A DNA stretch of 64,000 nucleotides from Agrococcus beijingensis (GCF_030758955.1 NZ_CP132360.1:1051673-1115672), one strand, 5' to 3'. Numbered from the stretch's first letter, positions 26,499 through 40,514 are shown. The notes: generated from the sequence alone by a model not told the origin. Translations and numbers: made by a program.

Positions 26499-27637
26499 AG
26501 TTCGTCATCAATCGCGATGTCTTCAGCGACGCCGTGTCGTTCGCGGTCAAGCTGCTGCCGCAGCGGCCGACGATGCCGATCCTGAGCGGCGTGCGCATCG
26601 AGTCCACGGCCGACGGCGTGGTCTTCTCGTCGTTCGACTTCGAGTCCTCCGCCCGCACCTCGGTGGCTGCCGACGTCGAGGGCGAGGGTGTGGTGCTGGT
26701 CTCCGGCCGGCTGCTGAGCGACATCGCGGCGAAGCTGCCGCAACGCGAGGTGCGGGTCGAGGACGACGGCACCAAGGTCATCCTGCGCTGCGGCAACGCG
26801 CAGTTCTCGCTCGCGAAGATGCCGCTCGAGGAGTACCCGACGGTGCCGACCGTCGAGGGCCGCACCGGCGTCGTCGAGGGCAAGGCGTTCTCGGAGGCCA
26901 TCTCGCAGGTGGCGATCTCGGCATCGCGCGAAGACGTCACGCCGGTCATCACCGGTGTGCAGCTCGAGGCCTCGGAGCACACGCTCACGCTCATCGCCAC
27001 CGACCGCTACCGCGTCTCGGTGCGCAGCATCCCGTGGGACGCCGGCGATCAGACCGAGGCGCTCACCTCGCTGGTGCCGGCCCGCACGCTCGTCGAGGTC
27101 GGCCGCACCTTCGGCAGCGCCGACCGCATCGAGATCACCATGAGCGAGGCGGGGGAGCGGCAGCAGATCGCGTTCTCGACCGCCGATCGCACGGTCACCA
27201 GCCTGCTGATCAAGGGCAACTACCCGCCGGTGCGCCGGCTCTTCCCCGAGCAGGTCGAGCATCACGCGGTCGTGAGCACCTCCGAGCTCGTCGATGCCAC
27301 CCGTCGCGTGCAGCTCGTGCTCGACGCCGAGGCCGCGATCCGCTTCACCTTCAGCGAGGGCCAGGCGCAGCTCGAGGCGATCGGCTCCGAGCAGGCGCAG
27401 GCCTCCGAGTCGATCGACGCCGTGCTCGAGGGCGACGACATCGTGCTCTCGATCAAGCCGCAGCTGCTGATCGACGGCATCCAGGCCACCCACTCGGAGT
27501 TCGTGCGCGTCTCGTTCACGCACTCCGAGAACACGAACAAGCCCGGCCCCATGCTGATCCGCGGGCAGACGTCGCGCGACGACGCCGAGGCGACCGACTT
27601 CAAGTACCTGCTGCAGCCCAACCTGCTGCTGCGCTGA
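26495..27637 (+). CDS. dnaN: DNA polymerase III sliding clamp (beta subunit)
   Basis: 380 residues with three clamp repeats. The N-terminus VKFVINRDVFSDAVSFAVKLLPQRPTMPIL is standard for actinobacterial DnaN. The middle region (VTPVITGVQLEASEHTLTLIATDRYRVSV) and the C-terminal SIKPQLLIDGIQA segment agree with the family. The start is fixed by homology at GTG 26495; only a weak AAGAAGG precedes it, and initiation probably depends on the overlapping leader ORF. Confidence 0.97.
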   Translation: MKFVINRDVFSDAVSFAVKLLPQRPTMPILSGVRIESTADGVVFSSFDFESSARTSVAADVEGEGVVLVSGRLLSDIAAKLPQREVRVEDDGTKVILRCGNAQFSLAKMPLEEYPTVPTVEGRTGVVEGKAFSEAISQVAISASREDVTPVITGVQLEASEHTLTLIATDRYRVSVRSIPWDAGDQTEALTSLVPARTLVEVGRTFGSADRIEITMSEAGERQQIAFSTADRTVTSLLIKGNYPPVRRLFPEQVEHHAVVSTSELVDATRRVQLVLDAEAAIRFTFSEGQAQLEAIGSEQAQASESIDAVLEGDDIVLSIKPQLLIDGIQATHSEFVRVSFTHSENTNKPGPMLIRGQTSRDDAEATDFKYLLQPNLLLR

Positions 27638-27668
27638 CCCGCGACACACGTCGCGACGAGGGGGCACC

Positions 27669-28553
27669 ATGACGCACATCGGACTGATCGGGCTCGGCAA
27701 GATGGGCGGCAACATGCGCACCCGTCTGCGCGACGCCGGCATCGACGTCACCGGCTACGACCGCAAGCCCGAGGTGACCGACGTCGCGAGCGTCGACGAG
27801 CTGATCGCTGCCCTGCCCGCGCCCCGCACCGTCTGGGTGATGGTGCCGGCGGGCGAGATCACGGATGCGGTGGTCACCGAGCTGGGCGAGAAGCTGTCGG
27901 AAGGCGATCTGGTCATCGACGGCGGCAACTCGCGCTTCACCGAGGATGAGCGGCACGCGGCCCAGCTGGCCGAGCGCGGCATCCGCTTCGTCGACGTGGG
28001 CGTCTCCGGAGGCATCTGGGGCCTCGAGAACGGCTACGGCCTGATGGTCGGCGGCGACAAGGCAGACGTCGAGGGGCTGCTGCCGGTCTTCGACGCGCTG
28101 CGCCCTGAGGGCCCGCGCGAGGAGGGCTACGTGCACGCCGGCCCGACCGGCGCCGGTCACTACGTGAAGATGGTGCACAACGGCATCGAGTACGGCCTCA
28201 TGCAGGCGTACGCCGAGGGCTTCGAGCTGCTCGAGCGCAAGGAGCTCGTGCACGACGTCGCCGGCAGCTTCAAGGCATGGCAGCGCGGCACCGTCGTGCG
28301 CTCCTGGCTGCTCGACCTGATGGTGCGCGCCCTCGACGAGGATGACGACCTGTCGGAGATCGAGGGCTACGTCGACGACTCGGGCGAGGGGCGCTGGACC
28401 GTCGAGGAGGCGATCGCCAACGCGGTGCCGATGCCCGCGATCGCGGCGTCGCTCTTCGCGCGCTTCGAGTCGCGTCAGGACGACAGTCCCGCGATGAAGG
28501 CGGTGGCCGCGCTGCGCAACCAGTTCGGCGGCCACGCGACCAAGAAGGCATAG
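27669..28553 (+). CDS. gnd: 6-phosphogluconate dehydrogenase (short, decarboxylating type)
   Basis: 294 residues. Rossmann motif GLIGLGKMGGNM, substrate loop VSGGIWGLENGYGLMVGG, and catalytic-helix motif AGHYVKMVHNGIEYGLMQAY are clear. The length fits the short Gnd class, often NAD-dependent, rather than the 470-residue form. Converts 6-phosphogluconate to ribulose 5-phosphate and CO2. Located between dnaN and recF, a position seen in many actinobacteria, and immediately followed by recF. Confidence 0.93.
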   Translation: MTHIGLIGLGKMGGNMRTRLRDAGIDVTGYDRKPEVTDVASVDELIAALPAPRTVWVMVPAGEITDAVVTELGEKLSEGDLVIDGGNSRFTEDERHAAQLAERGIRFVDVGVSGGIWGLENGYGLMVGGDKADVEGLLPVFDALRPEGPREEGYVHAGPTGAGHYVKMVHNGIEYGLMQAYAEGFELLERKELVHDVAGSFKAWQRGTVVRSWLLDLMVRALDEDDDLSEIEGYVDDSGEGRWTVEEAIANAVPMPAIAASLFARFESRQDDSPAMKAVAALRNQFGGHATKKA

Positions 28554-29648
28554 GTGCGCGTCAGCCGACTCGCGCTGACCGACTTCCGCAACTACCGCGC
28601 GGCGGACGTCGCGTTCGAGCCCGGTGCGAACCTGCTCGTGGGCCGCAACGGGCAGGGCAAGACCAACATGGTCGAGTCGCTCGTGTGGATCGCGACCGGG
28701 TCGAGCCACCGCGTGCCCGTCGACACCGCCCTCATCAGGGCGGGGGAGCAGCAGGCGATCGTGCGCTGCACCGTCACCAACGACGAGCGCAGCTTCCAGC
28801 TCGATGTCGAGCTCAACGCCCGCGGCGCCAACCGCGCGCAGGCCAACGGGCAGAACGTGCGCATCCGGGATCTGCCGCGCTACCTGCAGGCGGTGCTGTT
28901 CAGCCCGGAGGATCTGCAGCTCGTGCGTGCCGATCCGGCCGGTCGGCGCAGATTCCTCGACGACCTGGCCGTCATGCGTGCGCCCCGGCTCGCCGGCGTG
29001 CACAGCGACCTCGACCGGGTGCTGAGGCAGCGCAACTCGCTGCTGAAGAGCGCTCGCGCGGCGCGGCTGCGGCCCGACGACCTGACGACGCTCGAGGTCT
29101 GGGACGGCCGGCTCGTCGACCTCGGCCTCGAGGTGCTGCGCACCCGTCGCGCCCTGGTCGCCGAGCTGGCGCCGCACGTCGACGCCGCCTACCGGCTGGT
29201 CGCGGGCGACGAGCACGAGGCGCGCATCGCGCTGACCACCAACGTGCCCGACTCGGCCGAGGCGTTCCACGCGCTGCTCGCCGAGCGGCGCCGCGACGAG
29301 CTCGACCGCGGCGTCAGCCTGGTGGGCCCGCATCGCGACGACCTCGACCTGCAGCTCAACGACCTGCTGGCCCGTCACTACGCCAGCCACGGCGAGTCGT
29401 GGTCGTTCGCGCTGGCGCTGAAGCTCGCCTCGGCCGAGCTGCTGCGCGACGGCTCGGGCGGCGATCCGGTGATGATCCTCGACGACGTGTTCGCCGAGCT
29501 CGACGCGGGCCGTCGGCGTCGCCTGGCCGAGGCGGCGGCCGGCTTCGAGCAGGTGCTCATCACCGCGGCGGTGGAGGACGACGTGCCCGAGGCGCTGCGC
29601 CACCACCGCATCCGCATCGACGGGGGAGAGGTGATGGCCGATGCATGA
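28554..29648 (+). CDS. recF: DNA replication and repair protein RecF
   Basis: 364 residues. SMC-like ATPase: N-terminal LTDFRNYRAADV, Walker A GRNGQGKTNMVES, signature and Walker B region (LLRDGSGGDPVMILDDVFAELDAGRR). Loads RecA at gaps with RecO/RecR. GTG start directly abuts the gnd stop; the C-terminus overlaps dciA by 8 bases. Confidence 0.96.
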   Translation: MRVSRLALTDFRNYRAADVAFEPGANLLVGRNGQGKTNMVESLVWIATGSSHRVPVDTALIRAGEQQAIVRCTVTNDERSFQLDVELNARGANRAQANGQNVRIRDLPRYLQAVLFSPEDLQLVRADPAGRRRFLDDLAVMRAPRLAGVHSDLDRVLRQRNSLLKSARAARLRPDDLTTLEVWDGRLVDLGLEVLRTRRALVAELAPHVDAAYRLVAGDEHEARIALTTNVPDSAEAFHALLAERRRDELDRGVSLVGPHRDDLDLQLNDLLARHYASHGESWSFALALKLASAELLRDGSGGDPVMILDDVFAELDAGRRRRLAEAAAGFEQVLITAAVEDDVPEALRHHRIRIDGGEVMADA

Positions 29649-30135
29649 GCTGGCGAAGACCGAGCCCGAGCGCGTCTGGTTGCGGCTGAAGGCGAAGTTC
29701 GGCGACCCGGCGATGGTCACGCGCGACGGCCGACGCCGTTCGAGGCGCGACCCGGATGCGTCGGTGCCGTTCGGGAAGGGACGCGATCCGCGGGCGCTCG
29801 GCGACGTCATCGGCGGCTTCGCCGACGACCGCGGCTGGACGACGACGCTCGCGCGCGCCGACGTGATGACCCACTGGCCCGAGCTGGTGGGGGAGGAGAA
29901 CGCCGGACGCACCGAGCCGGTCTCGTTCGAGGAGGGCGTGCTCACCGTGCGCTGCGCATCGACGGCCTGGACGCAGCAGATGCGCATCCTGCGCGCCGAG
30001 ACGACCACGCGCATCCTCGCCCGGTTCCCGGAGTGCGGGCTGACGTCGGTGCGCTTCATCGGTCCGGACCTGCCGAGCTTCAGCAGGGGCCGGCGCTCGG
30101 TGCCCGGTCGGGGTCCGCGCGACACCTGGGGCTGA
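29641..30135 (+). CDS. dciA: DciA-family (DUF721) helicase-loading protein
   Basis: 164 residues. The conserved DUF721 core (ARADVMTHWPELVGEENAGRTEPVSF ... STAWTQQMRILRAETTTRI) is at residues 80-140. The basic N-terminus and Arg/Gly-rich tail probably bind DNA. DciA is the ancestral operator of DnaB in bacteria lacking DnaC/DnaI; no dnaC-like gene is seen here. Its usual place is recF-dciA-gyrB; here gyrB is separated by a 5-kb island. Confidence 0.9.
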   Translation: MHELAKTEPERVWLRLKAKFGDPAMVTRDGRRRSRRDPDASVPFGKGRDPRALGDVIGGFADDRGWTTTLARADVMTHWPELVGEENAGRTEPVSFEEGVLTVRCASTAWTQQMRILRAETTTRILARFPECGLTSVRFIGPDLPSFSRGRRSVPGRGPRDTWG

Positions 30136-30222
30136 GCGCGCGAGATCGGCCTGTGCGCCCGGGTTCCGCCCGCCCCTCGGTCGCGCCGCGAGCCCCTCGC
30201 CGGTGATCCTCCCGCGGTCGGT

Positions 30223-30241
30223 TACCCTGTCTGACAACAGG
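30223..30241 (+). promoter_or_regulatory. Promoter -10 and operator of the GntR gene
   Basis: TACCCT (30223-30228) overlaps TGTCTGACA (30228-30236), an odd palindrome. A wider CCTGT...ACAGG repeat (30226-30241) surrounds it. The related TGTCTGATA lies before the kinase gene. Likely autoregulatory site, by inference. Confidence 0.5.
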
Positions 30242-30256
30242 ACTCGAGGAGGAGCC

Positions 30257-30955
30257 ATGCCCAGGGCTTCGCGCACGCATGACGCCGTTGATCAGCTGCT
30301 GGACGCCATCATCGACGGCGCCCTCACCGCCGGCGAGCAGCTGCCGCCCGAAGGGGTGCTCGCGACCGAGTTCGGCGTCTCGCGGCTCACCATGCGCGAG
30401 GCGGTGCGCCTGCTGCAGGCGCAGGGCGTGATCGTGCAGGTGCCGGGCAGCCGGCACCGCATCGCGCAGGTCGCGGAGTGGACGGGCATGGATGCGGTGG
30501 TGCGGCATGCGCGCAGCGCCGGCCAGCGCCGGCAGTCGTCGCTCGAGCTGCTCGAGGTGCGCATGATGATCGAGACGGGCGCCGCTCAGCTGGCGGCCGA
30601 GCGCCGCACCGACGAGCACCTCGAGCAGCTGGAGGACGCGCTCGCCCGCATGGAGCAGCACCACGGCAGCGGCGATGTCGACGCGTTCGTGCAGGCCGAC
30701 CTCGAGTTCCACGACCTGGTCATGCGCGCCGCCGACAACCGCATCCTGGTGGCTGCGCTGCTGCCGCTCACCTCGATGCTCACCGAGACCCGAGGCGAGA
30801 CGAGCGCCGTGCTCGAGATCCGCGAGCACGCGATCGACGAGCACCGCAAGGTGCTCGAGTCGATCCGCTCCGGTGTCTCGGTGGCGGCCCGCGATGCGAT
30901 GGCGAGCCACATGCAGCAGACGCGCGACGACCTGCTCTCGCTCGTGCTCGACTGA
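30257..30955 (+). CDS. FadR-subfamily GntR transcriptional regulator
   Basis: 232 residues from ATG 30257, which has GAGGAGGAG just upstream. The winged helix (DAIIDGALTAGEQLPPEGVLATEFGVSRLTMREAVRLLQAQGV) and the all-helical FCD ligand domain are clear. Metal-type residues appear in DLEFHDLVMRAADN and EHRKVLE. FCD regulators commonly sense sugar acids or their breakdown products, which fits the downstream kinase, dehydrogenase and permease. Probably represses the four-gene unit through TGTCTGAYA sites. Confidence 0.9.
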   Translation: MPRASRTHDAVDQLLDAIIDGALTAGEQLPPEGVLATEFGVSRLTMREAVRLLQAQGVIVQVPGSRHRIAQVAEWTGMDAVVRHARSAGQRRQSSLELLEVRMMIETGAAQLAAERRTDEHLEQLEDALARMEQHHGSGDVDAFVQADLEFHDLVMRAADNRILVAALLPLTSMLTETRGETSAVLEIREHAIDEHRKVLESIRSGVSVAARDAMASHMQQTRDDLLSLVLD

Positions 30956-30972
30956 GCCTCGCCGACCGGGGC

Positions 30973-31015
30973 TTGACAGCCTGCGGCATTCTGCTCCACC
31001 ATGTCTGATATCAGA
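30973..31015 (+). promoter_or_regulatory. Promoter and operator before the DUF1537 kinase gene
   Basis: TTGACA (30973-30978), 18 bases, then CACCAT (30997-31002) is followed by TGTCTGATA (31002-31010). The latter sits within a perfect 12-base palindrome TCTGATATCAGA (31004-31015). The operator overlaps the last base of the -10, as at the regulator's own promoter. Confidence 0.55.
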
Positions 31016-31057
31016 TCGCGCTACCGCTGGCGCTGATCCGCGGACAAGGGAGTTCTC

Positions 31058-32461
31058 GTGCACATCGATGCCCTGCTGGCCGACCTGCCGGCCTCGCTCG
31101 AGATCCCCGCGGCGGCCGTCGCCGCGGCGCGCAGCGACGACCTCGTCTTCGTGGTGCTCGACGACGACCCCACCGGCACGCAGTCGGTCGCCGGTCTGCC
31201 CGTGCTCACGCGCTGGGCTCCGGAGGATCTCGACTGGGGGCTCACCCAGGGCGCCCCAGCCGTCTACGTGCTGACCAACAGCCGCTCGCTGAGCGAGGCC
31301 GACGCCGCGAGCCGCAGCCGCGAGGTGGTCGAGGTCGCGATCGCCGCGGCCGCTCGGGCGGGCGTGCGCGTCTCGTTCGTCAGTCGCAGCGACTCGACGC
31401 TGCGCGGGCACTTCCCGCTCGAGACCGACGTGCTGAGCGCCGCGGCGGCCGAGCACGGCGGCGCCGCCCCGCATCTGACCGTGCTGGTGCCGGCCTTCCC
31501 CGACTCCGGCCGCATCACCGTCGACTCCGTGCACTACTGGGTCGTCGACGGCGAGGCCATCCCGGTGGGGGAGACGGCCTTCGCCGGCGACGCCACGTTC
31601 GGCTACCGCTCGTCGAACCTCCGCGACTGGGTGGAGGAGAAGACCGAGGGACGCATCCGCCGCGACGACGTCGCCGCCCTCACGATCGACATCATCCGCT
31701 CGGGGCCGGAGCGCGTGGCCGGGTTCCTGCGCGAGCTGCCGGCCGGCACCGTCGTCGCCGTCGACGTGGTCGACGAGCACGACATGCGCTGCGTCGCGCT
31801 CGCCCTGCACGCGCTCGAGCACGAGGGCATGGCATCGCTGCTGCGCATCGGACCGCCCTACCTGCGCGCCCACATCGGCCAGGAGATCGCCGCTCCCGTG
31901 ACCGCCGACCGCATCGAGTTCGCGAACGCGCGCGGCGGCCTCGTCGTCGTCGGCAGCCACGTGCCGCTCACGACCGCGCAGCTCGAGGCCCTGCTGGCCG
32001 ACCGCCCCGGCACCGTGACGGTCGAGCTCGACGTGCGCGCGCTCATCGACGACCGCCGCGAGGCGCACCTGAGCGCGCAGGCGGATGCGGTCGCCCGGGC
32101 CATCGCGTCGGGCACCGTGATCGTGCACACCAGTCGCGAGCTGGTCACCGGTCGCGACGGCGCCGAGAGCCTCGACATCTCCCGCCGCGTCTCGGCCGGA
32201 CTCGTCGAGCTCGTCGCGCGGGTGCTCGAGCTCGCGCCCCCTCGCTTCGTCATCGCCAAGGGCGGCATCACCTCGAGCGACACCGCCTCCGAGGCGCTCG
32301 GCATCCGCCGGGCCATGGTCGTCGGCCCCATGCTGCCCGGCATCGTCTCGCTCTGGCAGCCGCAGGTCGGCCCGGCCGTCGGCATCCCCTACGTCGTCTT
32401 CGCGGGCAACGTCGGCACCACCGAATCCCTCGCGCTCGTCGTCCGCACGCTCGCGGACTGA
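31058..32461 (+). CDS. Four-carbon acid sugar kinase family protein (DUF1537)
   Basis: 467 residues. The N-terminal substrate domain has VVLDDDPTGTQSV and SRSDSTLRGHFPLE. The C-terminal ATP-binding domain has FVIAKGGITSSDTASEALG and VVFAGNVGTTESL. These match the DUF1537 kinases (OtnK/DtnK class), which phosphorylate 3-oxo-tetronate or D-threonate. The exact substrate cannot be read from sequence, and no partner decarboxylase/aldolase (OtnC type) or isomerase (OtnI type) is in the cluster. GTG 31058 is preceded by AAGGGAG. Confidence 0.88.
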   Translation: MHIDALLADLPASLEIPAAAVAAARSDDLVFVVLDDDPTGTQSVAGLPVLTRWAPEDLDWGLTQGAPAVYVLTNSRSLSEADAASRSREVVEVAIAAAARAGVRVSFVSRSDSTLRGHFPLETDVLSAAAAEHGGAAPHLTVLVPAFPDSGRITVDSVHYWVVDGEAIPVGETAFAGDATFGYRSSNLRDWVEEKTEGRIRRDDVAALTIDIIRSGPERVAGFLRELPAGTVVAVDVVDEHDMRCVALALHALEHEGMASLLRIGPPYLRAHIGQEIAAPVTADRIEFANARGGLVVVGSHVPLTTAQLEALLADRPGTVTVELDVRALIDDRREAHLSAQADAVARAIASGTVIVHTSRELVTGRDGAESLDISRRVSAGLVELVARVLELAPPRFVIAKGGITSSDTASEALGIRRAMVVGPMLPGIVSLWQPQVGPAVGIPYVVFAGNVGTTESLALVVRTLAD

Positions 32462-32533
32462 GCCGATCCCGCGACCGCACCGACGCATCCGCACCTCTTC
32501 TCCATCACCGCACACCCACAGAACGGAACAGCC

Positions 32534-33453
32534 ATGACCAGCAAAGTCGCCGTCATCGGGCTCGGCGCCATGGGACTCCCCATGGCGACGAGGCTCGCGC
32601 AGCGCTTCGACGTCTCCGGATTCGACATCGCCGAGCAGCGCCTGGCGCTCGCCGGCGAGCAGGGCGTCACCCCCGCCACCTCCGCGGCCGAGGCCGTCGC
32701 CGGTGCGCAGGCCGTCATCGTGGCCGTGCGCACCGGCGAGCAGCTGCGCGAGCTGCTCTTCGGCGAGCGCGGCTTCGCCGAGCACCTCGGCGACGGCGCC
32801 GTGGTGATCCTCACCAGCACGGTCGGCACCGACGGCATCGCCGAGATCGCCGAGCTGCTGCGTGCCTCGGGCGCGGCGCTCGTGGACGCGCCGCTCTCCG
32901 GCGGCCCGGTGCGCGCCGGCGAGGGCGACCTGCTCATCGTGGTGGGCGCGGAGCCCGCCGCGCTCGAGATCGCCAGGCCGGTGCTCGAGCAGCTCTCGTC
33001 GACCCTGTCGATCGTCGGCGATCGGCCCGGCCACGGCCAGGCGCTGAAGACGGTGAACCAGCTGCTGTGCGGCGTGCACATCGCCGCCGCTGCAGAGGCG
33101 CTCGCCCTCGCCGACGCGATGGGGCTCGACCAGGAGCGCACGCTCGAGGCGCTCACCGCAGGAGCCGCGAACTCGTTCATGCTCGGCAACCGCGGCCCGC
33201 GGTCGCTGCAGGCCTACGACGAGGAGGGCGCCGAGGTGCTCAGCCGCCTCGACATCTTCGTGAAGGACATGGGCATCGTCGGCGCGGCCGCGCGGGCCCA
33301 CCACCTGGCGGCCCCGGTCGCCGCCGCCGCCGAGCAGCTGTTCCTGCTCGGCGAGGCCCAGGGCCTCGCCGCCCACGACGACTCCGCGGTCATCCGCGTC
33401 GTCGCCCCGGCTCGTCGGGCAGCAGCGGGCCGTCGCGGAGAGGCGGCGATCTG

Positions 33454-33454
<1 letters not shown>
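32534..33454 (+). CDS. NAD(P)-dependent beta-hydroxyacid dehydrogenase (LtnD/3-HIBDH type)
   Basis: 306 residues. Rossmann motif VIGLGAMGLPMATRL, substrate-binding DAPLSGGPVRAGEGDLLIVVG, and the catalytic Lys in LKTVNQLLCG. Most like dehydrogenases that oxidise L-threonate or D-erythronate-type acids to 2-oxo acids in DUF1537 pathways. Follows the kinase by 72 bases and overlaps the permease start by 1 base. A C-terminal Ala/Arg extension is present. Confidence 0.88.
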
Positions 33455-37225
<3,771 letters not shown>

Positions 37226-37240
37226 GGCTGAGAGAGCAGC

Positions 37241-39928
37241 ATGACTGACGAGACGACTCCCGCGGCCGAGCCCTTCGACCGCGACGCCCCCAACCACGGC
37301 GCCATCGAGCAGGTCGACCTGCAGCTCGAGATGCAGCGCTCCTACCTCGACTACGCGATGAGCGTGATCGTCGGGCGCGCGCTGCCCGAGGTGCGCGACG
37401 GCATGAAGCCCGTGCACCGTCGCGTGATCTACGCGATGTACGACGGCGGCTACCGCCCCGACAAGGCATTCTCGAAGTGCTCGCGCGTCGTCGGCGACGT
37501 GATGGGGCAGTTCCACCCGCACGGCGACTCGGCGATCTACGACGCGCTCGTGCGCCTGGTGCAGCCGTGGTCGATGCGCTACCCGCTCGCGCTCGGCCAG
37601 GGCAACTTCGGCTCGGCCGGCGACGACGAGGCGGCGGCGCCCCGGTACACCGAGACGAAGATGTCGCAGCTCTCCATGGAGATGGTGCGCGACATCGACG
37701 AGGACACCGTCGACTTCCAGGACAACTACGACGGCCGCACGCAGGAGCCCTCGGTGCTGCCCGCCCGGTTCCCGAACCTGCTCGTCAACGGCTCGGTCGG
37801 CATCGCCGTCGGCATGGCCACGAACATCCCGCCGCACAACCTGCGCGAGGTGGCCGCGGGCGCGATCTGGCACCTCGAGCACCCGGATGCGTCGAAGGAG
37901 GAGCTGCTGGAGGCCCTCCTCGAGCGCATCCAGGGCCCCGACTTCCCGACCGGGGCGCAGATCCTCGGCACCAAGGGCATCCAGGAGGCGTACCGCACCG
38001 GCCGCGGCTCCATCACGATGCGGGCCGTCGTGAACGTCGAGGAGGTGCAGGGCCGCACCGCGCTCGTCATCACCGAGCTGCCGTACCAGGTGAACCCCGA
38101 CCGCCTCGCGGTGCGCGTCGCCGACCTGGTCAAGGACGGCAAGCTGCAGGGCATCGCGAACATCGAGGACCAGACCTCGGGACGCACCGGCCAGCGCCTC
38201 GTCATCACGATCAAGCGCGACGCGGTCGCGAAGGTCGTGCTCAACAACCTCTACAAGCACACGCAGCTGCAGGAGAACTTCGGCGCGAACATGCTGGCGA
38301 TCGTCGACGGCGTGCCCCGCACGCTCTCGATCGACGGCTTCATCACGCACTGGGCCGACCACCAGGTCGAGGTCATCGTGCGGCGCACGCAGTTCCGCCT
38401 CGCCAAGGCCGAGAAGCGCATGCACACGCTCGAGGGCTACCTGAAGGCGCTCGACGCGCTCGACGAGGTCATCGCGCTGATCCGCCGCTCGGCGACCACC
38501 GAGGTCGCGCGCGAGGGGCTCATGGAGCTGCTCGACGTCGACGAGGGCCAGGCGACCGAGATCCTCGAGCTGCAGCTGCGCAAGCTGGCCGCCCTCGAGC
38601 GCCAGAAGATCCAGGACGAGGCCGACGAGCTGACCGTCATGATCGCCGACTACAAGGACGTGCTGGCCAAGCCGGCGCGCCAGCGCGAGATCATCGTCGA
38701 CGAGCTGCGCGAGATCGTCGCGAAGCACGGCGACGACCGCCGCACCGAGATCATGCACGGCTACGGCGGCGACGTCTCGATGGAGGACCTGATCCCCGAG
38801 GAGCAGGTCGTCGTCAGCCTGACGACCGGCGGCTACATCAAGCGCACGCGCATCGACCAGTACCGGGCGCAGCACCGCGGCGGCAAGGGCGTGCGCGGCG
38901 CGCAGCTGCGCAGCGACGACGTGGTCGAGCACTTCAGCGTCAACTCGACGCACGACTACATGCTGTTCTTCACGAACCTCGGCCGCGTGTACCGCATGAA
39001 GGCCTACGAGATCGTCGAGGCCGGTCGCGACGCGAAGGGCCAGCACGTCGCGAACCTGCTCGCGTTCCAGCCCGACGAGAAGGTGCAGACCGTCCTCACG
39101 CTGCGCAGCTACGACGCGGCAGAGTACCTGGTGCTCGCGACGCAGCAGGGCCAGGTGAAGAAGACGCGGCTCGAGCTGTACGACACGAACCGCACAGGCG
39201 GCATCATCGCGATCAACCTCGCCGACGACGACCGGCTCATCTCGGCGATGCTCGCGAACTCCGACGACGAGATCCTCGTGGTCACGAAGCTCGGCCGTGC
39301 GGCCCGCTTCCAGGCGACCGACGAGGCGCTGCGCCCGATGGGCCGCAACACCGGCGGCGTGCGCGGCATCCGCCTGAAGCAGGGCGACCAGGCGCTCGCC
39401 GCGATGGTGATCGGCGACGAGGGCTACGTGTTCGTCGTCACCGAGCAGGGCTTCGGCAAGAAGACCGAGGTCGCAGGCTACCCGTCGAAGGGCCGCGGCA
39501 CGCAGGGCGTGCTCACGTTCGCCTCGGGCGACCACGACCGCGGCGCCCTGGTCGGCGCGACGATCGTGCACGACGGCGACGAGCTGCTGCTGATCCGCTC
39601 CTCGGGCAAGGTGATCCGCTCGAGCGTCGACGAGGTCGAGGCCCGCGGCCGCACGACCATGGGTGTGCAGTTCGCCGAGCGCTCGACCACCGACCTGGTG
39701 ATCTCGATCGCGCGCAACGTCGAGGAGGACGTGGAGGTCGAGGCCCCGACCGACGCGCCCGCCCCGGCCGACGCGCCCGCCCCGGCCGACGCATCCGCCC
39801 CGTCTGACGCATCCGCCCCGTCTGACGCATCCGCCCCGGAGGTCGCCCCGGGCGATGCCGCTATCGTGGACGCCACGGATGCGGCGCCCGCCGACGCCGC
39901 GGATGCCACCGAGGAGGACGACGCATGA
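37241..39928 (+). CDS. gyrA: DNA gyrase subunit A
   Basis: 895 residues. Quinolone-region sequence [15 protein letters not shown] keeps Ser and Asp at the usual resistance positions. The catalytic Tyr is in [11 protein letters not shown]. The GyrA box is QHRGGKG, at the head of the C-terminal beta-pinwheel. After the pinwheel comes a ~70-residue acidic Ala/Pro/Asp tail built partly from an 18-base tandem repeat. Overlaps the DUF3566 gene by 4 bases. Confidence 0.97.
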   Translation: MTDETTPAAEPFDRDAPNHGAIEQVDLQLEMQRSYLDYAMSVIVGRALPEVRDGMKPVHRRVIYAMYDGGYRPDKAFSKCSRVVGDVMGQFHPHGDSAIYDALVRLVQPWSMRYPLALGQGNFGSAGDDEAAAPRYTETKMSQLSMEMVRDIDEDTVDFQDNYDGRTQEPSVLPARFPNLLVNGSVGIAVGMATNIPPHNLREVAAGAIWHLEHPDASKEELLEALLERIQGPDFPTGAQILGTKGIQEAYRTGRGSITMRAVVNVEEVQGRTALVITELPYQVNPDRLAVRVADLVKDGKLQGIANIEDQTSGRTGQRLVITIKRDAVAKVVLNNLYKHTQLQENFGANMLAIVDGVPRTLSIDGFITHWADHQVEVIVRRTQFRLAKAEKRMHTLEGYLKALDALDEVIALIRRSATTEVAREGLMELLDVDEGQATEILELQLRKLAALERQKIQDEADELTVMIADYKDVLAKPARQREIIVDELREIVAKHGDDRRTEIMHGYGGDVSMEDLIPEEQVVVSLTTGGYIKRTRIDQYRAQHRGGKGVRGAQLRSDDVVEHFSVNSTHDYMLFFTNLGRVYRMKAYEIVEAGRDAKGQHVANLLAFQPDEKVQTVLTLRSYDAAEYLVLATQQGQVKKTRLELYDTNRTGGIIAINLADDDRLISAMLANSDDEILVVTKLGRAARFQATDEALRPMGRNTGGVRGIRLKQGDQALAAMVIGDEGYVFVVTEQGFGKKTEVAGYPSKGRGTQGVLTFASGDHDRGALVGATIVHDGDELLLIRSSGKVIRSSVDEVEARGRTTMGVQFAERSTTDLVISIARNVEEDVEVEAPTDAPAPADAPAPADASAPSDASAPSDASAPEVAPGDAAIVDATDAAPADAADATEEDDA
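39752..39841 (+). repeat. 18-base tandem repeat in the gyrA tail
   Basis: Five consecutive 18-base units code for D-A-(P/S)-A-P-(A/S/E). The first two units are identical, the third and fourth are identical to each other, and the last is diverged only at its end. The period is a multiple of three, so slippage would change tail length without breaking the frame. Confidence 0.85.
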
Positions 39929-40332
39929 GCATCGCCGAGAAGCTCCAGAGCAAGTCGCCTCGGCGCGGCGGATCGAGCAAGCAGGTGCGCCTGCGGCTCG
40001 TGCACATCGACTTCTGGTCGGCCATGAAGGTGTCGGCGATCCTCGGCGTCGTGCTCGGCGTCGTGCAGGTGGTCATCGTCTTCGTGATGTGGACCCTGCT
40101 GCAGGTCGTCGGGCTGTTCGGCAAGATCGACGAGGTGATGCAGGACATCCTCGCCGACCCGGAGTTCGCGATCACGACGCTCCTGTCGCTGCCCCAGGTG
40201 ATGATGTTCACGCTGCTGGTCGCCGTGCTGAACTTCGTGGTCATCACCGTGCTCGGCGCGGTCATCGCGGTGCTCTACAACCTGTCGGTCCGCCTCACGG
40301 GCGGACTGCAGGTCGGCTTCGCGAACCAGTGA
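39925..40332 (+). CDS. DUF3566 membrane protein
   Basis: 135 residues. A basic N-terminus ([30 protein letters not shown]) leads into two membrane helices ([20 protein letters not shown] and [24 protein letters not shown]). DUF3566 proteins almost always follow gyrA in actinobacteria; their function is unknown. The ATG overlaps the gyrA stop. Two tRNA genes follow. Confidence 0.92.
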   Translation: MSIAEKLQSKSPRRGGSSKQVRLRLVHIDFWSAMKVSAILGVVLGVVQVVIVFVMWTLLQVVGLFGKIDEVMQDILADPEFAITTLLSLPQVMMFTLLVAVLNFVVITVLGAVIAVLYNLSVRLTGGLQVGFANQ

Positions 40333-40406
40333 CCCTCCAGCGGCGTCGCTGACGGCGCCGTGTTGGGAAGAAGCCCTGCATCGTGGTAGCATCGATGCTT
40401 GTGCTT

Positions 40407-40480
40407 GGGGCTATAGCTCAGGCGGTTAGAGCGCTTCGCTGATAACGAAGAGGTCCATGGTTCGAGTCCATGTAGCCCCA
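40407..40480 (+). tRNA. tRNA-Ile (anticodon GAT)
   Basis: Complete 74-base cloverleaf with a 7-bp acceptor (GGGGCTA/TAGCCCC), a 5-bp anticodon stem and loop CTGATAA. CCA is encoded at 40481-40483. Confidence 0.97.
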
Positions 40481-40514
40481 CCAAGCACATCCTCCCAAGG
40501 CATGCAGATGCCGC

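Noticed and set aside
39752..39841. Tandem repeats considered as a CRISPR array
   Set aside because: Units are contiguous without spacers, 18 bases long and in frame with gyrA.
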